64,000 nt of DNA from Mesostigma viride (lineage: Eukaryota; Streptophyta; Mesostigmatophyceae; Mesostigmatales; Mesostigmataceae), in contig RPFO01000418.1 of assembly GCA_009746045.1 (NCBI GenBank), forward strand, positions 591,756-655,755, in the 5' to 3' direction. How positions within the stretch are numbered: the stretch's first letter is position 1; every line of letters starts with the position of its first letter. Positions 1 through 9,495 of the stretch are shown here, piece by piece. Under the pieces are notes generated by a model. That model made no database searches. It worked only from the letters and a program-made list of their open reading frames with translations, and was not told the DNA's origin. The position numbers and the translations under genes are program-made.

Positions 1-267
1 CGGACTGGACAGAGTCGCACGCAAGAGGGACGCTGTCGACGCCAAACTTGGTCTTTAATTGGCGAGCGGGAAGTCCAGACAGAGCTTTGGAAACCTCGTT
101 CCAGTGAAACTTGACGTCTTGTAGCGCCTGTTTCTTGCACTCGTTCGCGAAAATCGCGTCGTGCAGAGTTTTTGTCGAGTCCAGCAGCTAAGAGTAGGAT
201 ACTCTTGAAGCCTGCGAGGGCGCAAGTACACCGTGTTTGCAAAAACGGGCTTGTTGGAGGTCTCCAT
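1..267 (-). pseudogene. Partial viral gene of unknown function, frameshifted, cut by window edge
   Basis: A reading frame begins with ATG at 267 and gives a plausible N-terminus (METSNKPVFANTVYLR) to about position 190. The protein-like sequence then continues in another minus frame, where residues such as LHDAIFANECKKQAL run open to the window edge. The first frame degrades into an Arg/Thr-rich shadow and the second has a TAG just upstream of the good part, so one frameshift near 180-195 is the simplest reading. No family is recognised. It lies on the same strand as the helicase at 546-2526, 278 bp away. The 3' end is outside the window. It could be a true lesion or an assembly indel. Confidence 0.4.
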
Positions 268-374
268 GGCTGCAAAACGCAGCGGTGACGACCGACGAGG
301 TCTGTCCTGTTTTTATACGTTTTCGATCCTGGTAACCGAATTCAGGATAAAAAAAACGACGATTCATTGTAACA

Positions 375-569
375 ATGCGTCCAATGGGAGTCTGTTGGTC
401 AGTACCGTTAGACGAACACGTGCAGATGAGGAACTCGTATCCTCTGCGCCGATCTTTAGATTTAAATTTTCCTTCCGAGACGGTTACGCTTGTACGGCTT
501 GACACCGCCCGAAACGACGATAATCGATCAAAGGAAGAAAACAAATCAAAATTTAAAAAAATCGAATAA
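375..569 (+). CDS. Small uncertain ORF, 64 aa, in the gap between two minus-strand genes
   Basis: This is the only protein-like frame in the 268-545 gap. Its first 45 residues have balanced composition, while its last 15 are Lys/Glu/Asn-rich and overlap the 3' end of the helicase on the other strand. No domain, signal or membrane segment is seen. An A-rich tract (350-357) sits about 20 bp upstream of the ATG. It may be a remnant or chance. The rest of the gap shows no feature. Confidence 0.22.
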   Translation: MRPMGVCWSVPLDEHVQMRNSYPLRRSLDLNFPSETVTLVRLDTARNDDNRSKEENKSKFKKIE

Positions 570-2526
570 CTTTTTCACCCCAACCAAAACCCTTCTAAAA
601 CAATTTGGCGAATCGGCATGTCGCCGTACCCATGAATTTGTCGATTTTTTTATGGATTCTCTGACCTCGCTGATTCCGTCCCTGAACTCTTTTTCGTTTT
701 CTCGTTTATTCGTTTTTCTGTCGACGTTGAATGTTTTTGCGATCGCCACTATCTGGTCGAAGTCAGCTCGCACGTTTTGTTTGAAATTTTGACCCGCGCT
801 GGTTGCAAACCGTTTAGCGAGTTCTAGAGATTTTCGAAGAAGGGAAAGTCCCTTTTCTTTTACGTATTTCCTTATCTCTTCGCCTCTCGTCAATGGGCAA
901 TTAATGGCTTCGCGTGCGCCGGCTGCCATCCAGCTGTCTCGATTGTGGACCTTGCTCATGAGTCTGCAGTCAATAGCCGCCTCTCTCAGTTTTCGCATGA
1001 ATTTTGTCACACCTTCGGTCTCGTTTTCTTGAATAGCGCGTTCCGTCACGAGTTCGTCTACGCCTCCGATAGTCATGTACCGGTGCACCGTTACCGTCCA
1101 ATGTTTCTGGTCGAGCTGCAAGTGACTACAGTGTCGGACAGCGCGCGCGATCGCCTGACGTTCGGCGCTGATATCGAGAAGCGGCTCCATCAGATGGATG
1201 TGACGAACGCTTTTCAGGTCTAAACCTTCGTTGAAACGTTTTCGCGCCAAGATAATATGTAAAAACCGCCCTTTTGCGTTTTTCTTGTGGTTAAACACAT
1301 CCATTACTTCCGCAAGGCTGTGTCAGTAACGGGCATGGCGTCTGAGCCAAGAATGACGAATCTCGGAGCTTCTCGTCGGAAATTCCTCTCGGACGGAGAG
1401 ATGAGTGTATCCTTTCGATTCCAAAATCATAGCGACGTACTTTATTCCATGGGCATTGAATGCCGAGTATAGATACTGCTTTTCATTGGGATGGTCCGTG
1501 ATTTCTTTCACGATGCAAGCGATCTTAGGAGATAATACGTCAAGCTGCTTTGCAGCCGCAGAGGGAGACATTCGCAACATCGAGAGCGAGTTTGAAACCC
1601 TGCGAGCTTCATACAAAAAACGGTCGCGTCCTCGCGACTCGTCTGGTTCCTTACTTTTTGTTCGGAACACTTTCTGTTGACCCGTGCTCATTTCCACTAG
1701 GTGGAACTGATCAGGTTGTCGAACGGGGTAAACAGACGAATCGCCGGCGTAATCGACAAAAGAACAAAGGCCTCGAAACGCGTCTAACGGAGAGTCGGGC
1801 GTGATCGGTGCACCTCTTATCATCGTAAGAAGGCGCTGAATCTCGTTTTCGTTCCTTCCCGGAGTAGCGCTAAGGATCACCATGTAAAGACCGCGGTTGT
1901 CTTTGGACGGCTTCTCGAGGAAATCGAGTAGAGCTGTGTACTCTTTGGCTTGACCCGGCGGAGGGTTGAATAAATTTTGAACTTCGTCCATAATAAGGAC
2001 TCCGTTCTGCAGAAGATCCCGTTTTGCGCGTCCAACGCCCCGATACAAGTCTAGAAGATGCGCAAGTTGAGTAAAACTCATAATTCGTCTTTCTTCGACC
2101 CTGTTTGCTATCATTCGAACCACTTCTTCGTCGGAAGCGTTCTTGAAACGCGGAAACATGGACGCGCAGCCGCTGTAACCCGCAATGGTGTTGTTGACGG
2201 CATTCTCTCGACTCGTGACGAGAAATATGCTGCGATTTGTGTCCCAGAAAGCATCAATGGCTCCCAGCACGGTGCATGTCTTACCTGAGCCGTAGAATGC
2301 CAGCCAGAAAACCTCTGTGTTTGCTTCCGCGTTCTGCGATTCCTCGGAGGTACATATTCACGACGGCTTGCTGAGGAGCAAGTTTCTTGTCGGAAGGGTT
2401 CGAGGAGCACGAGTTTTTTCCAACGGATCTGTGCTCAGGGGGTGGGTTCCCGTATATGCGACCTTCGAAGTAGTTTTTTATGAACGCCTGTGTGTCCGCT
2501 ATCTGGGAAGTTTCCGCATGGGCCAT
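546..2526 (-). pseudogene. Poxvirus D6/D11-like superfamily II helicase, at least three frameshifts
   Basis: Homologues of this NCLDV helicase class serve in viral transcription initiation or termination. The motifs are present in order but in different frames. The N-terminal part (2526 to about 2340) has a Q-motif-like PQQAVVNMYL. Walker A (GSGKT) lies at 2287-2301 in a second frame that also carries DEVQ and SATP. Near 1370 a third frame reads FVILGSDAMPVTD. From about 1312 a fourth segment carries FNEGLDL and an arginine-finger-type motif VI (ARAVRHCSH), then runs to the stop at 546. A TGA just upstream of the Walker A frame excludes a simple alternative start. Total length (about 660 aa) fits the family. 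The breaks are near 2335, 1375 and 1312. They may be decay after integration or sequence error. Confidence 0.75.
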
Positions 2527-2671
2527 TTGGATGGTAAAGGATGTTTTCCCATTCTTTATTTCTACTTCTATTAATTTCCGGCTGTTAGTAATAAAGACAT
2601 GGCGAGAAACCTAACGGCTGCTCGAGAAGAAATAGCGTCGACGTGGAGGACCGGGGCGGTGGGGGGGTCTG

Positions 2672-5600
2672 ATGAAATTTCACCAGTATGTAACCGCTCC
2701 TCCAAGTCCCTTTAACGCGGTCGAACTCGCAAACGCGGTCCATCAAGTCGTTTCAATCGGCAAATTCGCCACATTCGTCCATCTGCAGTGGGAGGCGGGG
2801 ATAAAGAACTTAGACTCGAAGTATATCACGACCCAGTTTTCTAAAGATATCGTGTCTGACAAACTCAAGTCGATATGGTACAGTCAGCAGAACACGTACG
2901 AGGGGATGATGCTCTGTCAGGTGGTCCTAAATTACGCACGTACCATGAGTCTTGAAGAAGTGAATGCCGTCGTAGACGCCACGTTTCGTCGTGATCGATG
3001 CACGCTTTACTTGGCCCAGAACGGGGGGCAAAACAGTATTGTAATTCGACAGCTCGGGATATCCACAAAGACGTTTGTTGACAACAACGACATCAACAAG
3101 TGGCTCGGGTGGCATGGAAAACCGACGCCTGCCGCCCCGACAGTGGGCGGTTCGAAATGGGGAATAGAGAACAAAGTCACTGGTCTGGGCTCGGTTTCGA
3201 TATAGCTCCTAGCGGGACAAGCTCGACTACAGCGACAGGAAAGACGATCAAGAGTGTGCTGAGATTTGCGGAAGGGACAATGCAAAGTGCGCAGGGTTCA
3301 CCTGGAAGCCTAACCAAGATGTCGCAAACATCGGCGCTTGCTGGTTCAAGTCGGACGTGAAGACGAATCCGATACCGAGCTCGAACGTTTTCTTCACGTT
3401 GACGAACCCGAATTTTCGCAATACCGCCGCTGCAAGTACCCAAATCGGTCAAACTCTCAGTGGATTGGCGACGCTGGCCAAACAGCCCCGACAGCCCCGA
3501 CACTTTCGAACCCGGAGAAGATGAACATTGTGCGTCAAATTTTTTCCAATGCTGCAAAGGACAACAATGCCAAGTTCAACGTGACTGGTGAAGACAACAC
3601 TAAAGAGTGGTCTGCTGATACTATAGATGGGTACATAAAGAACGCTATTTACCCGCGCGAACTTACTAATAATATAATCCCCCCTAACAATGCCTTTGTC
3701 ACAACTTGGATTGGGGATGGTGCCGCCGTTACAGGGTTCACGGTTAAGTGGAGGAGTAAAGATCACGGAAAACTGTATGAAACAACGCTGAATTCATCTC
3801 AGATTTCAAAATACTATACCCCTCCTATCGTTTCCACTGGTTCTTCCTCAAACTCTACGACTGGCTCTACCACTTCAACAAATCAAACCGCTTCTACAAA
3901 TCCGGCAGTTACGTCCTCTAACACGACAGCAGCCGCGGTCGATATACGTCCTACTTACCCAGAGATCGCTGCGTTATGGGCGACGGACCAAGTTCACAAC
4001 GCGATAAGCGCTGAATTAGAAAGGGTACAAAAGGGTGCGTGGAGAGAAGAGGATATGCAAAAAATATCCATCAGAACGGTTCGAAGGAGACTCTATGTCC
4101 AGAAACTCCTAACAACGCTCGGAAGAGGACTCTCGATGATGGATCTAGATGTAAACGGGTTGTTGCGGGGATACGTGTCTCGCGAGGCCCTGTCGGCGTT
4201 TTTAGACTGGTCGGCCTGGATCGACGCTGTTAAGAAACAACAAGTTCTAGCAGCTCTCGATCAAGAACTCTCTCTCGTAGAAAAATGGAACCAGGCGACA
4301 GGAGAAGCATTCGCGGATGGAGTGCCGTTTCTAAGACCTCTTCGAGCCACGTTGCCCGTTTACACAGCGGGACAAGTCTCCGACCCGGTACTGCTGTCCA
4401 TGTACGCGAGCTTTATAATGTCTTCTGCTCCTTATTCTGAGCGTGCTCTGGTCAGAACAAAAGCCGTATCGCTGCTTTACCCCGTTCCGAACTTGCCCCC
4501 TCCTCCAACTTCTGAGACTTCCAATTCGAACTCCAACCCAGTGACAGGGACTGCTTCTACATCCTCCGTCGCCCCTGCGACTTTTGAAAACACAGTTTCG
4601 AATATTGCCGGGTTTTGGAACGCGCAGGATGTTGAGTCTGCCATCAAGACCCATCACAGTTACGCAGAGAGTAACCCTTCGAACGCTTCCAAACTCGTCG
4701 AAGAGGTGAAAAAGTTGTCTCCGATGCTCGTTTGGTCAAAGGCTGTTTATGATAAACGCGGTTCGATCGGCAATATAGAAAGTAAGTATTTTGCGTCGGC
4801 ATTCACAAAATCCGCTGTTCTTTCGGAAGTAAACAAGTCGTATTGGATCGATCGCAGACCTCTGGACGCGACGTTATATCCTGAATGCTGCAATGAAATA
4901 TGCGGGAAGCGTGACCGAGTCGGAAGCCAACAATGTCGCCGATCCCGTGTTTCGTAGAGATCAGGCGACAAGGTTCATGTCCCTGCCCTCAAACTCGGGT
5001 GATGTGGAAAAGATGATCGAGATGTCCGTGAATACCAAAACGTTTACTTCGGCAGACGACGCAAGGAATTGGATACGTCAAGATGGAGCTTCCATCCGTT
5101 ACAACGGCAATATTCGGTCCAAAAACCCTTCTCAAGTGTGGGGCGTGTCAAACAACGTCACTTGGACGAGTTCCGGGTTCAACATTACCCCGGCGGGGTC
5201 GAGTTCCGACTCGATGACTGGGGTGACTCTGGAGGCATGCGCTGATGCTTGCTCTAAGGACAATGCCAAATGCGCTGGATTCACGTTTCGGCCTCTTCCT
5301 GTCGGTTCGCAAACGGGCAATTGCTGGTTCAAGTCAGATATCGCAAGTAAAGCGATGCCGAGTTCGGGGCTTTTCTTTACTTTTTCAAACCCTGACTTTG
5401 GAAAAGGGCCTACAGTTGACCCGATCACGACATCCGCTGGATCGACTAGTGCGACGAGTGGTACAGGATCGAGCTCAGGAACGTCTACATCCACGAGTAC
5501 TAGTGGGACAAGTGGTACAGGATCGAGCACGGGAACGTCCACATCCGCGAGCACCGGTGCAGCAAGTGGTACAGGATCGAGCTCGGGAACATCTACATCC

Positions 5601-6131
5601 ACGAGTACTAGTGGGACAAGTGGTACAGGATCGAGCTCAGGAACGTCTACATCCACGAGTACCGGTGCGACAAGTGGTACAGGGTCTAGCACGGGAACGT
5701 CCACATCCGCGAGCACCGGTGCAGCAAGTGGTACGAGCTCGGGAACGTCCACATCCACGAGTTCGGAGTCAAATACGGGTAGCGGGACGACCAATGAAAC
5801 GGCATCTACCTCGGGGACAACGACCGGGACGAACGCAAATACGGGTAACGGGACGACTACTGAAACGGCATCGACCACAGGAACGACGACTGTGACAAAT
5901 ACTTCGAGTCAAGGAACAACTCTCGACGCAACCACAGTCGCTCAATCGGCGCAGGCAGCGGTGGAGAAAAATCTCAACGACATGACGACCACTGATATAC
6001 AAACAACTGAGACAACGGAAAAGGAAAGTAAAGACAAAAAGGACGAGGAAGACAAACAAACAGGTTTGATCGTGATTTCGTCTCTGATCGGGGTCTTCAT
6101 TCTAGTGATGTTCGTGCTAGCTGTGCGTTGA
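2672..6131 (+). pseudogene. Two-module PAN-like, mucin-like surface protein with C-terminal TM, four frameshifts
   Basis: This is probably one gene of about 1150 codons for a virion or cell-surface membrane protein. Each of two modules has a helical region ending in a conserved FRRD segment, then a Cys-rich PAN/apple-like domain. The second domain reads CADACSKDNAKCAGFTF and then a CWFKSD motif; the first has the same pattern at 3252-3400. A Pro/Thr/Ser linker separates the modules. After module two come an 18-residue Ser/Gly/Thr repeat stalk, an acidic Lys/Glu stretch and a C-terminal membrane span (about 6064-6128). Frame changes fall near 3185, 3247, 3510 and 4890, each in the middle of conserved sequence. 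The start is uncertain: an ATG at 2599 leads into a 7-G run (2661-2667) where a further shift could join it. Confidence 0.65.
5443..5760 (+). repeat. 54-bp coding tandem repeat (Ser/Gly/Thr stalk)
   Basis: The motif ggtacaggatcgagc recurs at 54-bp spacing (5460, 5514, 5568, 5622, 5676), giving about 5.5 copies of an 18-residue unit of the type SGTGSSSGTSTSTS. The period is a multiple of three, so copy-number change would keep the frame. The composition suits a mucin-like, O-glycosylatable stalk just before the transmembrane anchor. Long antisense frames over this tract are by-products of the repeat. Confidence 0.9.
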
Positions 6132-6163
6132 TGAAACTTTTTCTGTGCAGGTTCTATAGTACG

Positions 6164-6487
6164 ATGAACGCCGGTAACACAATGTCGCGCGGGGTGACGG
6201 AGGACGAGCTACGTAGGAAGATGAAGAGACAGCAGCGTCTTGCGAAAGCCGAGTCGGGATTTGGCGTGGGGACTCTGATCGCAGTTGCCGTTGTGGCTGT
6301 TGCAGTCGCGTACTTTATTTTCTTTAGCTCTTCCTCAAAGGGTGAACCAGACGTGGGATCGAAGGGACTCGAGTTTAACACCGAATCCGATCTAGGATTC
6401 GGAAGCGGAGGCCACACAGCGGCTCAGATGGGAGGTCCACCTCCGCCCAGCTACGACCAGACTTTCGCGAGCTTCATTAATAGCTAA
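6164..6487 (+). CDS. Small single-span membrane protein with a PPxY-type motif
   Basis: The predicted 107-aa protein has a basic N-terminal segment (DELRRKMKRQQRLAK), one membrane span (GTLIAVAVVAVAVAYFIFF) and a C-terminal tail ending in PPPPSYDQTF. The ATG at 6164 is preferred over 6128 because TATAGTACG sits directly before it, like the 5' sequence of other genes here; 6182 is a second possibility. It follows the PAN-type surface protein by 32 bp and precedes two more small membrane proteins on the same strand. The PPSY core matches the late-domain consensus that recruits WW-domain ubiquitin ligases, though function is only inferred. No family is recognised. Confidence 0.7.
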   Translation: MNAGNTMSRGVTEDELRRKMKRQQRLAKAESGFGVGTLIAVAVVAVAVAYFIFFSSSSKGEPDVGSKGLEFNTESDLGFGSGGHTAAQMGGPPPPSYDQTFASFINS

Positions 6488-6501
6488 AGGAATAATGTAA
6501 A

Positions 6502-6915
6502 ATGGCAAGCGCAAGTGGTGCACTCGCGGAAGCAATTGCAAGAATTGGTGCAACACTAGGAAGATCGGCCTCCGCTGCTGGAAGGGCCGCGAGTAATGCG
6601 GGTCGTAGCGCTCGTGGCGCTACAGGTGCCGGAAAGGTCGCTTCGAAGGCAGGGGAGTCTTCGAAGATTGCGGAAGGGACCGCGTCGGGTTTAGAACTTG
6701 TTGCGGGCGGCGTTTTGTCCGCCGCTGGAATGTTCTTGGGCGAAAAAGCTTTGAACGCCGTGATCGAAAACGACGAAGATATGAAGGATGGCGGAGAGGC
6801 GACAACGAACGCTTCTTCGGGATCGTTGTTTGTAATAGTCGTCGCGGGATTCTTCGTAGTGGTGCTGATTCTTTTGATATGGCTGATGGTACGACGGAGA
6901 AAATCGAGCGAGTAA
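6502..6915 (+). CDS. Small Ala/Gly/Ser-rich protein with C-terminal membrane anchor
   Basis: 137 aa. The N-terminal half is an Ala/Gly/Ser/Arg-rich amphipathic region with a regular spacing of small residues. A hydrophobic stretch (GLELVAGGVLSAAGMFLG) and an acidic segment follow. A strong C-terminal span (FVIVVAGFFVVVLILLIWLM) ends in a basic RRRKSSE tail, as in tail-anchored proteins. It starts 15 bp after the previous stop. No homologue is recognised. The run of small single-span proteins next to surface-protein genes suggests virion membrane components. Confidence 0.7.
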   Translation: MASASGALAEAIARIGATLGRSASAAGRAASNAGRSARGATGAGKVASKAGESSKIAEGTASGLELVAGGVLSAAGMFLGEKALNAVIENDEDMKDGGEATTNASSGSLFVIVVAGFFVVVLILLIWLMVRRRKSSE

Positions 6916-6945
6916 AACTTTCCTTTATAAGTATAAAGTTTGTCC

Positions 6946-7428
6946 ATGGCAAGATCTCGTGTCTATAGCAGACAATTATCCTCTTATCCTTCGGGCTCGA
7001 GTAATAAGATCAGCGATCCTGATGTGATAGACTTACGACGTGATATTGATCTTGTACGCGCTACTCGATCTTCTCAATCAAGTACCGCCCCTTCGAGCCG
7101 ACCTAATACGGCGAGAGACAGGGACGAGGACGCTCCGAATATGAAAGCGGACGAGGCCGCGGACGTCTCCGCGAAGACCGGCATCGAGAAGGCGAAACAC
7201 TATTCCGCCTTAGCCGGGAAGGCGGTAGTCGGCGGAATAGCCACGGTCGGAGGATTCTTTGTTTTTGATAAACTTGTGAGCTTGTTTTCCAACTCAGACT
7301 CCACTGAAGAAGAAACTACGACAGAAAATTCAAGAGGCTTGAACATATTTTATGGAATTTCAATTATAATCATTTTACTCGTAATCATTTTCCTGTTCTA
7401 CAAATATTTCACTCGCTCGTCTACTTAA
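6946..7428 (+). CDS. Small membrane protein with C-terminal span, 160 aa
   Basis: The N-terminus is Ser/Arg-rich and polar, a Gly/Ala/Val stretch near residues 85-105 (VVGGIATVGGFFVF) may enter the membrane, and a clear C-terminal span (IFYGISIIIILLVIIFLF) ends in KYFTRSST. The ATG at 6946 is preferred to 6940, with TATAAGTATAAAG just upstream (6925-6937). The layout resembles the preceding gene (polar N-terminus, weak and strong hydrophobic segments, short basic tail), suggesting related roles. It converges with the RNR gene, overlapping its 3' end by 8 bp. No family is assigned. Confidence 0.7.
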   Translation: MARSRVYSRQLSSYPSGSSNKISDPDVIDLRRDIDLVRATRSSQSSTAPSSRPNTARDRDEDAPNMKADEAADVSAKTGIEKAKHYSALAGKAVVGGIATVGGFFVFDKLVSLFSNSDSTEEETTTENSRGLNIFYGISIIIILLVIIFLFYKYFTRSST

Positions 7429-9454
7429 CAGGGCATGCTCCATTCGGACAATCGGAGGAAAACATGTCCTCGTAGGACATGATCCCCGAGTATGATACGG
7501 GGCGCAAAGATGCCACATAGGACTCGAACTTCGTCTTGGTCACCACTTCCTGTGGGAGATATGCGTACCCGAGATCGGCCGCGTTCTTCGTCGGATCGCA
7601 CCTCAAAAGGAACGAAACCCCGACGTACTCGTCCCAGTGCCGGTCTAGCCAGTCCAGGATGGACGGGATCTCGCTCGGGTCATACGAAATCGTGCAGCTG
7701 ACGTTCTGCTCGCAGAAACTGTCCATGACCTCACGATATCTCTCGAGCTGATCGACGGCAGTCTCGACGTTCACCTCGACCTCCTCCACAGTCCCGTCCT
7801 TGCGAGTCACCGTCTTTTTGACGAAAGGGACGTTGTCGAAAGAAACTGGGAAAGTCACCAACACCGATTCAGGCTCGAAAGGTTTGTCGATGACGCGGTA
7901 TCCCGCTTCCAAAAACCGCCGGACAAGCTCGTCGTGCTTCGAAAACGTGACGTTGTTGAAAACGTACTTCCCAAGCGGCTTGTGGATGCCTTCTGGGACC
8001 TCTCCCCACTCCTTGGTGGACATGATCTTGGAAAGCGTCCCGCTCGGCTTGATGCACGTGACGTTCTTGGGTAGAGGGCGGTGGAGTTCCATGGCCATCG
8101 AGTAGGCTGCCGTCACGATGATGTTGCGCATCCTCCTGAAATCGTACGACTGAAGGTCAGGCCTCGTGACGATCCCCGTCAGACCCACTCCGCAGAGGTG
8201 CAGAAAGCCGTTGTTGAGATGCCACGCCTCTTGCAGAATCTCGTCCTGCAAGTTGACGCACGTCTGGCGGTAGTTCATCCTAGCCGTGAGGTATAACGAC
8301 CGCTCGAGGTTTCCCTTGTCGCACGCGCGAAACGCAGCGAGGTTGACTTCGGAAAGGTTGCAGAAAGACTTGTTGCCTAACAGGATCTCGGAACATGGAT
8401 TCACGCCCGCACACCACGGTGCGCGACGGAGAGCGGTCTCCATGTTGATGAGCCCCGGCTCGCTGCCACCCGACTCGAGCATGATGTCGAAAATCTCGAC
8501 GAGCTGATCGGTAGTTGGCTTCGAGTAGAACACGAGACTGTTGTTAGACTGCTGCCTGTGCGGATTATCCTTCCAGAACTCCTTCTTCGCATACGCGAAT
8601 TCGCGCCATTCAGGAGACCCGTACTTGATAAGAGCGATCTCCGCCGAACGACGACTGCTCAAGATCGTTCCGATGTGGTTCACGATGTCGACAATGTCCA
8701 TTTTCGTCAACAGCTGGTCGGAACGCTTGGACAGAAGTCGGGCGATCTTTTCGAACGCGGTGGCAATCTGCGCGTCTCCGCTCGATGTCCATGCGTACCC
8801 GGACAGCCTCTCTCCGGCTGGTCGGATCTCGCTGAAGTCGAGAATGAGCGTCTTGGCAGGGAACTTGCCCGCAAGGAGTTTGCCTACGCTTTTTGCCCAA
8901 GCGATAGCTGAATCCCCGACGCTGATCGTCCAAACCTTCGACTCGCTGTCGAACGTCTCTTTGTTGATCTCTCGCCCTCCCTTAGTCGTGCGTTTGGACC
9001 GAATCACCTGCACGTCGTCGATAGCGTTTGCAAACCCGTTGAGCGTTCCGGTAATGGGTGCGAATCCGACTCCGCATCCTTGGAGCAAAAGCCAGGTCAC
9101 GTCCACGACGTCGTAGACCGTCTCGATGTTTGTGAATGCGCAGTTGAACATTGAGGACTCTCTTCGCCGAGAAAGTTCGGTGCCGCCGAGCCAGAGCGTG
9201 CGACCAGCAGGTGCCACACGGCGAGAAAGAATGAGAGAGCGAACCTCTTCGAGCTCCGCTTCCTCTTGTGCAGTAAGGTTTTCGCCTTTGGCTCGCACCC
9301 ACAGCCATCGCTGATGGGACATGACGCGGTCGACGACCTGCTGCCATGTCTCGAGACCCTTTCCTCCCTGGTCGAGTGGGCGGTGGTAGGTACGTAGGGC
9401 GATTGCCATCGCCCTATCCGTAGGAGTGGTGTCCATGGCCGCGGGTGCTTGCAT
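7421..9454 (-). CDS. nrdJ: Class II (adenosylcobalamin-dependent) ribonucleoside-triphosphate reductase
   Basis: The intact 677-aa protein converts ribonucleotides to deoxyribonucleotides for viral DNA synthesis. It has the monomeric RTPR pattern of the Lactobacillus leichmannii type. Visible are the first redox cysteine in SSMFNCAF (about residue 102), the radical-site segment NPCSEILLG (Cys and Glu, about 353) followed by SFCNLSEVN with the partner cysteine, a KPSGTLSKIM phosphate-binding loop, and a C-terminal CX4C swivel pair (CPNGAC) before the final PVK. The length is a little below the roughly 740 aa of the bacterial enzyme. No class I small-subunit gene lies nearby, consistent with a class II enzyme that makes its radical from B12. 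GATAAAAG lies about 20-30 bp upstream. ATG 9436 is an alternative start. Confidence 0.88.
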   Translation of the reverse strand: MQAPAAMDTTPTDRAMAIALRTYHRPLDQGGKGLETWQQVVDRVMSHQRWLWVRAKGENLTAQEEAELEEVRSLILSRRVAPAGRTLWLGGTELSRRRESSMFNCAFTNIETVYDVVDVTWLLLQGCGVGFAPITGTLNGFANAIDDVQVIRSKRTTKGGREINKETFDSESKVWTISVGDSAIAWAKSVGKLLAGKFPAKTLILDFSEIRPAGERLSGYAWTSSGDAQIATAFEKIARLLSKRSDQLLTKMDIVDIVNHIGTILSSRRSAEIALIKYGSPEWREFAYAKKEFWKDNPHRQQSNNSLVFYSKPTTDQLVEIFDIMLESGGSEPGLINMETALRRAPWCAGVNPCSEILLGNKSFCNLSEVNLAAFRACDKGNLERSLYLTARMNYRQTCVNLQDEILQEAWHLNNGFLHLCGVGLTGIVTRPDLQSYDFRRMRNIIVTAAYSMAMELHRPLPKNVTCIKPSGTLSKIMSTKEWGEVPEGIHKPLGKYVFNNVTFSKHDELVRRFLEAGYRVIDKPFEPESVLVTFPVSFDNVPFVKKTVTRKDGTVEEVEVNVETAVDQLERYREVMDSFCEQNVSCTISYDPSEIPSILDWLDRHWDEYVGVSFLLRCDPTKNAADLGYAYLPQEVVTKTKFESYVASLRPVSYSGIMSYEDMFSSDCPNGACPVK

Positions 9455-9495
9455 GCCTCGTGAAGAGAAGAGACTTTTATCGTTGCCGGATAACC

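Noticed and set aside
5132-5878. 248-aa antisense frame rich in Val/Asp/Pro
   Set aside because: Mirror of the 54-bp coding repeat and neighbouring Ser/Thr sequence; the plus frame has Cys-rich domain and membrane anchor, so the antisense is a shadow.
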